A stretch of 64,000 nucleotides of DNA from Tsukamurella ocularis. Its GTDB lineage: Bacteria; Actinomycetota; Actinomycetes; Mycobacteriales; Mycobacteriaceae. A model generated the notes under the pieces. The model did not search any database and was not told the origin of the DNA. It saw only the letters and a list, made by a program, of their open reading frames with translations. A program made the translations under genes and the position numbers. The DNA is taken from the NCBI RefSeq assembly GCF_024807615.1, contig NZ_JANUCJ010000001.1:1161669-1225668 (forward strand), given 5' to 3'. This document shows, one piece after another, positions 1-7,064 of the stretch. The first letter of the stretch is position 1. Every line of letters starts with the position of its first letter.

Positions 1-1063
1 TCACTCCGTCACGTCCCGTCACCTGCATGGGCCGCATGTAATCGTGCGCGCGGAAGCCGGTGGCGAGCACGAGGAGGTCCGCCTCGTGGAGCGTGCCGTC
101 GGCGGTCCGGATGCCGGTCGTCTCGATCCGCTCGATGCCGTCGGTCACCAGGGAGGCGTTGCGGGCCTTGAGCGCCGAGTAGTAGGTGCCGGAGACGACC
201 TGCCGCTTGCACAGCGGCTCGTCCTCGGGCGTGAGGTCCTTCCGCAGCGCCGAGGGCAGCTGTGCCCGCAGCGAGAGTCGGGCGTACGCCTGGACCGCGC
301 TGCGCCGCCACGACGGCTTCGTCGCGATATCGGCGAGGATGCCCGAGCCCCAGAGCAGGCCCTGGTGCACTTGGTCGAGCACCTTCGGCGCCCGTGTGAA
401 GAGCTCGGAGAGGAGCCTGATCTGGGGCAGCCGCATCGGCGCCCACAGCACCCACTGCGGTGAGCGGACGAAATGCGTGAGGTGCTCCGCCGTCGGCTGC
501 AGCGCCGAGACCACCTGCACGCCGGTCGATCCGGTGCCGATGACCGCGATCCGCCGGCCCTCGGTGACGAGCGAGTCGTCCCAGCGGGCGGTGTGCACGA
601 CGTCGCCGTCGAAGTCCGCCAGGCCCTCGATGTCGGGGATCGCGGGGTTGTGCAGGACGCCGGTGGCGCAGATGACGAAGTCGGCGGTCATCGTCTCGCC
701 GGTGTTCAGGGTGAGGGTCCAGGTGGCGGCGGCGTCGTCGAACTCGGCGGCGAGGACCTCGGTGTTGCAGCGGATCCGGTCCTGCAGACCGAGCTGCTCG
801 ACGACGTCGCGGTGGTACTGCTGGATCTGGGGGCCGGTGGCCCAGATGCGCTCCCAGTCCGGCTTCGGGGCGAAGGCGAACTGGTAGATCTGCGAGGGCA
901 CGTCGCAGGTGAGGCCGGGGTAGTGGTTCCAGTACCAGACGCCGCCCACGTCGGCGCCCTTCTCCAGGACGACCCAGTCCGTGAAACCCTGCTCCTGCAG
1001 GACGTGCGCGGTCGAGATGCCGGCGACGCCGGCGCCGATGACCACGACGCGGGGCTCGGTCAT
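1..1063 (-). CDS. Flavin-containing / Baeyer-Villiger-type monooxygenase (3' part missing at window edge)
   Basis: The reading frame is open from the ATG at 1063 to the left edge, so the C-terminus is missing (354 codons visible). An N-terminal FAD-binding Rossmann motif (VVVIGAGVAG) is followed by an FxGxxxHxxxW fingerprint (FDGDVVHTARWD) and a second dinucleotide motif (GTGSTG). This order is typical of type I Baeyer-Villiger/class B flavin monooxygenases, which use NADPH and O2 to oxygenate ketones or heteroatoms. The start overlaps the stop of the upstream esterase gene (ATGA), so the two are probably translationally coupled. With the dehydrogenase further upstream it forms an alcohol-to-ketone-to-ester-to-hydrolysis set. 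The substrate is unknown. Confidence 0.9.
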   Translation of the reverse strand, partial: MTEPRVVVIGAGVAGISTAHVLQEQGFTDWVVLEKGADVGGVWYWNHYPGLTCDVPSQIYQFAFAPKPDWERIWATGPQIQQYHRDVVEQLGLQDRIRCNTEVLAAEFDDAAATWTLTLNTGETMTADFVICATGVLHNPAIPDIEGLADFDGDVVHTARWDDSLVTEGRRIAVIGTGSTGVQVVSALQPTAEHLTHFVRSPQWVLWAPMRLPQIRLLSELFTRAPKVLDQVHQGLLWGSGILADIATKPSWRRSAVQAYARLSLRAQLPSALRKDLTPEDEPLCKRQVVSGTYYSALKARNASLVTDGIERIETTGIRTADGTLHEADLLVLATGFRAHDYMRPMQVTGRDGV

Positions 1064-1977
1064 CGTGCCTCCTCCAGGCCACGGCGGACGGCGAGCGGGG
1101 CAGTGCGCTGCGCGGCCGCGAAGGCCCCCGCCCGCTTGCCCCTCGTCATGAAGTTCGAGCCGAGGCCCGCGAGATCGGCGCCGTCGGGGGAGATCACGGT
1201 GACCTTCTGTCCCCGGGCCCGCGCCACGGCGACCTCGTTCCAGAAGACGGTCGACATGGGGCGGCGCAGTGCGGCGTACTCGAGGAGGCCGCCGAGGCCG
1301 GGCCCGCGGACGCCGGGCGCCGAGGCCATGGAGACCACGGCGACGATCTCGTCGGCGTCCTGCGGGGCGATGAGGTCGACCGAGGCGGTTGATGCGGCGC
1401 CGCCGTCGACGTAGGTGCGGCCCTCGATCTCGACGGGCGGCATCCACGCGGGGATCGCCCACGACGCGCGGAGGGCTTCGCCCGCAGTGGCTTTCGGAGC
1501 CCCGGGTGCGCCGAAGGCGACGCGCTCGCCCGTGGCGGGCTCGTAGGCGACGAGCCGGGCCTTCGGCGGCACGAGCGCGCCCGGCCCGACGGTGGCGTCG
1601 GCGAGCTCCTGTAGCCAGGTCGCGTCGCCGCGGCCGCGCGGGGCGACGCCGGTCAGCGGGGCATGCCCGCCGCGGCGGGTCCACAGGGTCGACGGGTCCG
1701 TCGGCAGCGAGAACGGGATCCGCGGCAGGGGCGCCGGCGTCGCGGCCAGGTGACGTTGCAGGACGGGCGATTCCGCGCGACCTTCCTGCATGGCGACGAG
1801 GTCCTGGACCGAGAAGGCCTGCAGTGCAGTGATGATCTCCGAGCCGGCGGAGGTGCCCTGGAGCACGTCGAGGTCGCGCACGTCCGTGTCCAGTTGCTCC
1901 TCGAGCGCGGCCAGCGCGGCGATGGTCCACGCCCCGCCGATGGTGCCGCCGCATCCGATCACGAGTGCGCGGGTCAC
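1060..1977 (-). CDS. Patatin-like phospholipase/esterase family protein
   Basis: This 305-residue protein carries the patatin signature: a glycine-rich oxyanion loop near the N-terminus (GCGGTIGGAW), a nucleophile elbow GTSAG, and a DGG motif (VDGGAAST) holding the catalytic Asp. Such proteins are Ser-Asp dyad acyl hydrolases. No signal peptide is visible, so a cytoplasmic role is likely. I chose the GTG at 1977 because it overlaps the stop of the dehydrogenase gene (GTGA) and places the oxyanion loop right after the start. The other end overlaps the monooxygenase start. In this operon it could hydrolyse esters made by the Baeyer-Villiger enzyme; that is inference. Confidence 0.85.
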   Translation of the reverse strand: MTRALVIGCGGTIGGAWTIAALAALEEQLDTDVRDLDVLQGTSAGSEIITALQAFSVQDLVAMQEGRAESPVLQRHLAATPAPLPRIPFSLPTDPSTLWTRRGGHAPLTGVAPRGRGDATWLQELADATVGPGALVPPKARLVAYEPATGERVAFGAPGAPKATAGEALRASWAIPAWMPPVEIEGRTYVDGGAASTASVDLIAPQDADEIVAVVSMASAPGVRGPGLGGLLEYAALRRPMSTVFWNEVAVARARGQKVTVISPDGADLAGLGSNFMTRGKRAGAFAAAQRTAPLAVRRGLEEAR

Positions 1978-2867
1978 CGGGCGGCCTCCCCGTCGGTGAG
2001 GGCGGCGTGGTCCGCGTGGTCGGTGGCTTGCCGGGCGATGCGATCCGTGTAGGCCTGGCGGGCCTCGGCGTCGAGGTCGAGCGTGCGCCGGTCGTCGAGG
2101 AGTTTGCGCGCGAGCCGTTCGATCGGCTCGGGGACGAAGGCCTCGACGAGGCTCCAGCCCGGGGCGACCCACTTCGGGACGGAGGTGCGTGCCGCGCGGG
2201 TGCGGAGGGTGTCGAGGATCGCGGAGGCCACGTCCTCGGGGTCGACGGTGGGCAGGGCGCCGCCCAGCTGCGCCCCGGAGGAGAGCTCGGTGCGCACCGC
2301 CGACGGGAGGATCGCGCAGACGGAGACGCCCGCGACCTCGTATTCGCGGCGGGCGGCGAGCGACGCCCCGAGTGCGGCGAACTTGCTGGCGTTGTAGGTG
2401 ACCATGCCCGGGATCGGGATCATCCCGGCCATCGACGCGACGTTCACGACGTGGCCGCCGCCGGCCGCGGCCATCCCGGGGATCACGGCGCGCATGCCGT
2501 TGAGCATGCCGCGCACGTTGACATCGAGGATGAGGTCGGTGGTGGTCTCGGACTCGTCCTCGAAGTGCCCGAGCGGCATGACGCCGGCATTGTTGATCAG
2601 GACGTCGACCGGGGCGTCGAGGTCGGCGACGAGTGCGGCCCAGGATGCGCGGTCGGTGACGTCGAGCCGCGCGGCGCGCGAGCCGGGAATCGTCGCTGCG
2701 GTGGTCTGCGCGACGTCGAGGTCGATATCCGCGAGGACGATGCGGGCGCCGTGCTGCGCGAACAGGCGGGCGGTGGCGGCGCCGATGCCGCGGGCGCCGC
2801 CCGTGATGACGACGAGCGCACCGTCGAGCCGGGCGAGATGGTCGCGGGAGGGGCCGAAGAAGGCCAT
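1974..2867 (-). CDS. Short-chain dehydrogenase/reductase (SDR)
   Basis: A 297-residue classical-type SDR. It has the TGxxxGxG cofactor loop (TGGARGIG, about residues 22-29), NNAG, and the catalytic YxxxK (YNASK), and should oxidise or reduce a hydroxyl/keto group with NAD(P)(H). It is the first gene of a three-gene operon with the patatin-like esterase and the monooxygenase (GTGA and ATGA overlaps). The start follows a GGATCC-type ribosome binding site and faces the divergent TetR gene over an 81-bp gap with two palindromes, so this operon is probably the TetR target. Confidence 0.9.
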   Translation of the reverse strand: MAFFGPSRDHLARLDGALVVITGGARGIGAATARLFAQHGARIVLADIDLDVAQTTAATIPGSRAARLDVTDRASWAALVADLDAPVDVLINNAGVMPLGHFEDESETTTDLILDVNVRGMLNGMRAVIPGMAAAGGGHVVNVASMAGMIPIPGMVTYNASKFAALGASLAARREYEVAGVSVCAILPSAVRTELSSGAQLGGALPTVDPEDVASAILDTLRTRAARTSVPKWVAPGWSLVEAFVPEPIERLARKLLDDRRTLDLDAEARQAYTDRIARQATDHADHAALTDGEAAR

Positions 2868-2897
2868 GGTGGATCCTTTCGATCTGGTGCGACCGAG

Positions 2898-2911
2898 AGT
2901 ATCCGAATACT
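2898..2911. promoter_or_regulatory. Inverted-repeat operator 1 between SDR operon and tetR
   Basis: Arms AGTAT and ATACT are separated by CCGA. It lies in the shared divergent promoter region and is a plausible binding site for the adjacent TetR protein. Confidence 0.5.
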
Positions 2912-2921
2912 GAAAGTTTTT

Positions 2922-2941
2922 GAATACCCAGTCGCGTATTC
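2922..2941. promoter_or_regulatory. Inverted-repeat operator 2 between SDR operon and tetR
   Basis: Arms GAATAC and GTATTC are separated by 8 nt. It ends 7 nt before the tetR GTG start. Its core resembles operator 1, so the two look like paired sites of one regulator. Confidence 0.5.
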
Positions 2942-2948
2942 TTTTCCC

Positions 2949-3572
2949 GTGGCCAGGCTGACCAGGGTGGAACAACGCGCGCAGACCCGCGCTGACCTGC
3001 TGACCGCCGCGCGCGACCGCTTCCTGGAGGTCGGATACGCGGCGGCGAGCCTGGAGGACATCGCTGATCGGGCCGGCTATTCCAAGGGCGCCGTCTACTC
3101 GAATTTCGTCGATAAGCCGAACCTGTGCCGCGAGGTGCTGCAGGCCATCCACGACGAGAAGATCGGCGAGCTCGCGGGGGTAGTCACCGGCGAGGGGGAG
3201 CTGCAGGGCCGCATCGATCTGCTCGCCGATTGGGTGCAGCGGACCGCCGGTGACGTGGGCTGGACCATGCTCGAGCTCGAGTTCATCACCGTGGCGCGCA
3301 ATGATCCTGACCTGCTCGCGATGATCGTCGAGCTGCGTGCCGCCGCCTGCAGCACCGTCGTCGAGATGCTCGTCGACCTGGTGCGCGGCGAATCGGGTGC
3401 GGATGAGATCGCGCCGGAACTTCGGGGAGTCCTCGAATCCGCGGCGGAGCTGCTGCTGTCGGCCGGCATCGGGCTGGGCATCCAGCGCGCTATCGATCCC
3501 ACCATTGCCACCGAGCCCGTGATCGATTCGATGCGCGCGACGCTCTCGATGCTGGCCGCGGCCGGTTCCTGA
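2949..3572 (+). CDS. TetR/AcrR family transcriptional regulator
   Basis: A 207-residue TetR-type repressor. The N-terminal helix-turn-helix (about residues 10-55) reads as a typical TetR DNA-binding domain (LEDIADRAGYSKGAVYSNF). The C-terminal half is the variable ligand-binding domain. The GTG at 2949 is used because upstream in-frame codons run through the operator region. The gene is divergent from the SDR-esterase-monooxygenase operon and probably represses it and itself through the two inverted repeats in the gap. Confidence 0.9.
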   Translation: MARLTRVEQRAQTRADLLTAARDRFLEVGYAAASLEDIADRAGYSKGAVYSNFVDKPNLCREVLQAIHDEKIGELAGVVTGEGELQGRIDLLADWVQRTAGDVGWTMLELEFITVARNDPDLLAMIVELRAAACSTVVEMLVDLVRGESGADEIAPELRGVLESAAELLLSAGIGLGIQRAIDPTIATEPVIDSMRATLSMLAAAGS

Positions 3573-3607
3573 GGGCGGCCCACCCGCAGTCGGGGCCGCG
3601 ATCGGAC

Positions 3608-3751
3608 TCAAAGGAGGACGAGGGCCTCGCGATGCACCGCCACGGCGCGGCCGTCGTCGAGCTTCACGGACACCGCCTCGTCGTCCGCACTGAGCACCGT
3701 GCCGAAGCCGAGCACCTCGTCGCGTAGTTGCACCCGGTCGCCTGGGGTCAC
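3608..3751 (-). CDS. Small hypothetical protein with SH3/KOW-like sequence
   Basis: A 47-residue frame (GTG at 3751) with strong GC3 bias, which supports real coding. It starts VTPGDRVQLRDEVLGFG and alternates short hydrophobic strands with charged turns, as in small beta-barrel domains. An AGG-type ribosome site precedes the GTG; an in-frame GTG nine bases further upstream is also possible. It is convergent with tetR and divergent from the lipase gene. I do not recognise a named family. Confidence 0.5.
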   Translation of the reverse strand: MTPGDRVQLRDEVLGFGTVLSADDEAVSVKLDDGRAVAVHREALVLL

Positions 3752-3902
3752 GACATTCACCTCAATTCGTCATTAAGCGAACTGAAGATTAGCCGTCATG
3801 CGCCCGATCGCGGACGGATTCACCGGATGTTCACATGGTGCGCTAACGAGTGGTGCGAGCAGCGCCGGTCGCGGTCCCTGATTCTCCGCAACCGAACCAC
3901 AA

Positions 3903-3929
3903 TGGGACAGATTCTTCAGATCTGTCCCA
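3903..3929. promoter_or_regulatory. Perfect inverted repeat (operator) upstream of lipase gene
   Basis: Arms TGGGACAGA and TCTGTCCCA (9 bp each) flank a 9-nt spacer. The repeat lies immediately upstream of a -10-like TACAGT at 3938-3943, where a bound repressor would block RNA polymerase. The cognate regulator is not obvious. Confidence 0.55.
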
Positions 3930-3937
3930 AATGTGTG

Positions 3938-3943
3938 TACAGT
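3938..3943 (+). promoter_or_regulatory. Putative -10 element of lipase gene
   Basis: TACAGT lies 31 nt upstream of the lipase start, just after the 9-bp inverted repeat. The implied transcript carries an AGGAGGA ribosome site at 3962-3968. Confidence 0.4.
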
Positions 3944-3974
3944 CGCTCCGAACGCCCGATCAGGAGGACGCGAC

Positions 3975-5273
3975 ATGACGGCTGTGCAGAACAGCACGGA
4001 GCTCGCCGAGCTGTGGCCCGCACCTGCGGAACCGCAGATGGTGGGCATCGACCCGTTCTTCGACGCCCCGTCGGGCTTCGAGGACGCGCCCGAAGGCACT
4101 GTGCTGCGGTACCGCGACGTGAGCATCGGTTTCCTCGGCCGGATCAAGCAGAAGGTGCGTGCCACCCAGCTGCTGTACCGCACCGTCAACATGCACGGTG
4201 TCCCCGAGGTCACGGTGACCACGGTGATCAGCCCGCTGCGCGGCGCGGAGCCGGGTGCGCCGCTGGTCTCGTACCAGTGCGCGATCGACTCGCTGCACCC
4301 CAAGACCTTCCCCTCGTACGTGCTGCAGCACGGCGTCCGATGCGACGACGCCTCGTTCCCACAGATCGAGTACCTCTTCATCGCCGCGGCCGTCGCCAAG
4401 GGCTGGACCGTCTCGGTGCCCGACCACGGCGGCCAGACCGGTCGCTGGGGCATCCCCCGCGAGCCCGGCTACATGGTGCTCGACGGGCTGCGCGCCGCGC
4501 TCTCCCACGAGCCGCTCGGCCTCGCCGCGGATACGCGCCTCGGCGTCTGGGGCTACTCCGGCGGCGGCCTCGCCACCTCCTGGGCCGCGGAGATCGCACC
4601 GTCGTACGCCCCCGAGCTGAACCTCATCGCCGGGGCCGTCGGCGCGCCCGTCTCCGACCCGGGCAATGTCTTCGTCTACCTCAACAACACCCTGTTCACG
4701 GGTCTGCCGACGCTCGTGATCGCTGCGCTGGCTCGCGAGTACCCGACGCTGCGCGAGGTGCTCGCCGAGCACGTCGACGACAAGGGCCGCAAGCTCTTCT
4801 ACGAGGACGCACTCGACTGGTCGCCGGAGCGGGCCATCCGCAAGATGGCGCACAAGGACTTCGGGTACTACTGCGACCTGCCCTTCGAGGACATCGCGCG
4901 GCTGCCGAAGCTACTGGAGATCTTCGACGACATCCGGCCCGGCCAGTCCGCGCCCTCGGTGCCGATGCTCGTGGTGCAGTCCACCAAGGACCAGATCTCG
5001 CCGGCCTCCGACGCCGAGGCCCACGTGGAGCGGTACACGTCCGGCGGCACGCACGTCGAGTACCTCACCGATCAGTGGAGCGACCACTTCTCCATGCACT
5101 TCCTGTCGGCGCCTCTGCTGCTCGGCTGGCTGGCCGACCGGCTCGACGGCAAGCCCGTCACCGACGCCGGACACCGGCACAAGCGCACCATCATGGCCTC
5201 ACCGCGGCAGCTCGCCCGCACCCTGCGCCTCGTCGGCACGCTCACCCGCGTGGGCCTGGCCCGACGGATCTAG
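3975..5273 (+). CDS. Secretory-lipase (LIP) family alpha/beta hydrolase
   Basis: A 432-residue alpha/beta hydrolase matching the LIP/secretory-lipase family of triacylglycerol and steryl esterases. The nucleophile elbow is GYSGG (Ser195). Plausible partners are Asp339 (STKDQISP) and His371 (WSDHFS). The ATG at 3975 is preceded by a strong AGGAGGA site. There is no signal peptide at the chosen start, whereas many family members are exported, so this one may act on imported or storage esters. It is monocistronic, with its own operator-promoter region upstream. Confidence 0.85.
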   Translation: MTAVQNSTELAELWPAPAEPQMVGIDPFFDAPSGFEDAPEGTVLRYRDVSIGFLGRIKQKVRATQLLYRTVNMHGVPEVTVTTVISPLRGAEPGAPLVSYQCAIDSLHPKTFPSYVLQHGVRCDDASFPQIEYLFIAAAVAKGWTVSVPDHGGQTGRWGIPREPGYMVLDGLRAALSHEPLGLAADTRLGVWGYSGGGLATSWAAEIAPSYAPELNLIAGAVGAPVSDPGNVFVYLNNTLFTGLPTLVIAALAREYPTLREVLAEHVDDKGRKLFYEDALDWSPERAIRKMAHKDFGYYCDLPFEDIARLPKLLEIFDDIRPGQSAPSVPMLVVQSTKDQISPASDAEAHVERYTSGGTHVEYLTDQWSDHFSMHFLSAPLLLGWLADRLDGKPVTDAGHRHKRTIMASPRQLARTLRLVGTLTRVGLARRI

Positions 5274-5550
5274 CGAGGCAGCCTGTTCCGCGTCGTCGTC
5301 GACGCGCGTCCCGCCGCAGACGCCTGCGATGGCGCGGGCGGCGGGCGCGAGCACCGTCGTATCCCAGTGCGTTCATGACGGACCCGTTCCGATCGGTCGG
5401 TTCCGCTGAAGCGCTGGCTCCATGACGCCGATCTACCTGGGCCCGGTCGACCCGAGGCCCGCAGTCGGTCACGGCGCGCGGGTTGGGCCGCGATGCGCGG
5501 CGCGCTAGAGTCGATTGCGATCGTGAAGTCTGAGCGGGTACTGAGGGAAC
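5274..5550. other. Gene-free spacer between lipase and polysaccharide cassette
   Basis: No convincing coding frame is visible on either strand. The only signal I support is the promoter at 5483-5511 near the right end. Confidence 0.5.
5483..5511 (+). promoter_or_regulatory. Putative promoter of polysaccharide cassette
   Basis: TTGGGC (5483-5488) and TAGAGT (5506-5511) are spaced by 17 nt, close to a sigma-70/SigA-type promoter. The first gene starts 39 nt downstream, after a GAGGGAAC ribosome site. Confidence 0.5.
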
Positions 5551-6240
5551 ATGTGGACGGATCTGGTTCGGTGGCTCCGCGGTCTGCGCGGCAGGCTGAT
5601 CGCCGTCTCGCTGGTGATGGTGGTGGGAATCATTGGCGGGGTCGTCGGATACTCCACGACGTCGCCCTACTACACCACGCAGGGGACGGTCATCGTGATG
5701 CCGCCGGGTGCGGGCAGCATCGATGCCGGTCAGAATCCGTTCGCAAACCTGTTCAACTCGACCCAATTCACCGCGGTGGTGGCGACGAAGGTCCGGTCGG
5801 AGGAGATCCGCGACAGAGTGGTCGCGGCGTCCGGCGCCCGTCGCGGGTACATCATCGAGACCGTGGCGCGTGAGGTGCGTGCGAACTTCGCTCAGAACGT
5901 CGCGCAGATCGACTACGCCATCGACGGCGACGAGCCCGGCGCCGCGGAGCGCGGTTCCGAAGCCCTCGTCGCCGCGATCCGCGACGCGGTCCGCTCGATT
6001 CAGGCTGATGCCGGCGTCCCCACGGATCGGATGGCGAAGGTTCAGGTCGCAGTGCCTGCGCCCGCGGCGCACGAGGTCACCGGTGACCTCGTCATCGCCG
6101 CACTGATCTTCGGCACGGTCGCCGCTCTGGCAGCCGTGCTCATAGCGCTCCTGACGTGGAGAGCGATCCCGGTACTGCGCGCGGACCGAGGTACGCTGCC
6201 GGCGCGGCTATCGTTGCGATCGCGTAAGGCGCGAGCATGA
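5551..6240 (+). CDS. Wzz-like polysaccharide chain-length/capsule membrane protein (first paralogue)
   Basis: A 229-residue protein with one N-terminal membrane segment (about residues 17-37), an extracytoplasmic middle domain with a PPGAG...NPF..L.N motif, and a second membrane segment near residues 178-200. This is the layout of Wzz/capsule chain-length co-polymerases. It lacks the cytoplasmic tyrosine kinase domain. The stop overlaps the start of the next gene (ATGA), which encodes a paralogue with the same layout and motif. A role in chain-length control or export of a surface polysaccharide is inferred from architecture and neighbours. Confidence 0.75.
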   Translation: MWTDLVRWLRGLRGRLIAVSLVMVVGIIGGVVGYSTTSPYYTTQGTVIVMPPGAGSIDAGQNPFANLFNSTQFTAVVATKVRSEEIRDRVVAASGARRGYIIETVAREVRANFAQNVAQIDYAIDGDEPGAAERGSEALVAAIRDAVRSIQADAGVPTDRMAKVQVAVPAPAAHEVTGDLVIAALIFGTVAALAAVLIALLTWRAIPVLRADRGTLPARLSLRSRKARA

Positions 6241-7064
6241 CGGCCGGTAACGGTGACGGGACGAACAACGTGAACGATGGTGCGATGGACATCGCGGGCA
6301 TGGTCCGCGCGGTCTTCCTCCGCCGAGTCGTGGTGGGCGTTGCGATCGTGGCCGCTGTGGTGTGCGGGGCGGCCGGCTGGAAGTCGGTCACGATCGAATA
6401 CGAATCGGTCGGCGCCGTCGTCGCCATCCCGCCGGGCGCCGGAAATCCGAATCCCACGTTGAATCCGTTCACCAATCTGTCGAACACCGCTCAGCTCGCG
6501 CACGTGCTCGCGACGGTCGCGACCAGTGAGGATGCTCGACGCGTGGTCGAGGCGAAGGGCGGTTCCCCGGACTACGTGGTGTCGACCGTGGCGGGTGAGG
6601 GCTCGTCGGCCCAGCTCTCGCCGCAGGTGTTGTTCGCCGTCCGAGCGCCGAACCAGTGGCTGTCCAGGGAGGCGGCGGTCGCCCTGGTCGATTTCCTCCG
6701 CATCCGGCTGCGCGACATGCAGCGGGAGTCGGGCGCCGTCGAGGGGACGCTTGCGGACCTGCGTGTGAGCGTCGAACCGCGGCCGGGCGTGCTCAGCGGT
6801 GCGGATCCGATTCGAGCCGCCGTCGGGTATGCGATGGGGGGGGTGTGCTTGACGATGTTCCTGTTCACGATGATCGCGGGCCTCCGGAGCGCTGTCCGAA
6901 ACGAGCGCGCGAAGTCCGGCAGCGGGGCGGAATCACCGGCGGCGTCGGAGCCCGCGGGACCGGCCACCGGCGGCCCGAGCGTGTCGTCTGGCGTGGCAGG
7001 TGACATGGAGGTGGCAGACGATCCCGCCGCCGAAAGACATGATCCGGACCGAGTCTCGCCATGA
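6237..7064 (+). CDS. Wzz-like polysaccharide chain-length/capsule membrane protein (second paralogue)
   Basis: A 275-residue paralogue of the preceding protein. It has an N-terminal membrane helix (about residues 30-48), the shared PPGAG...NPF..L.N.AQ motif, a second membrane helix near residues 200-218, and a longer disordered Ser/Ala/Gly-rich cytoplasmic tail. It overlaps its neighbours on both sides by ATGA. A run of eight G residues (6836-6843) lies in the coding sequence at the start of the second helix, a potential slippage point that would remove the helix and tail. Function is inferred from Wzz-type topology. Confidence 0.75.
   Translation: MTAGNGDGTNNVNDGAMDIAGMVRAVFLRRVVVGVAIVAAVVCGAAGWKSVTIEYESVGAVVAIPPGAGNPNPTLNPFTNLSNTAQLAHVLATVATSEDARRVVEAKGGSPDYVVSTVAGEGSSAQLSPQVLFAVRAPNQWLSREAAVALVDFLRIRLRDMQRESGAVEGTLADLRVSVEPRPGVLSGADPIRAAVGYAMGGVCLTMFLFTMIAGLRSAVRNERAKSGSGAESPAASEPAGPATGGPSVSSGVAGDMEVADDPAAERHDPDRVSP
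6836..6843 (+). repeat. Poly-G (G8) tract inside second chain-length gene
   Basis: Eight consecutive G residues lie in frame in codons Met-Gly-Gly-Val of the second chain-length protein. Homopolymeric G tracts are known slipped-strand mutation sites. Confidence 0.9.
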
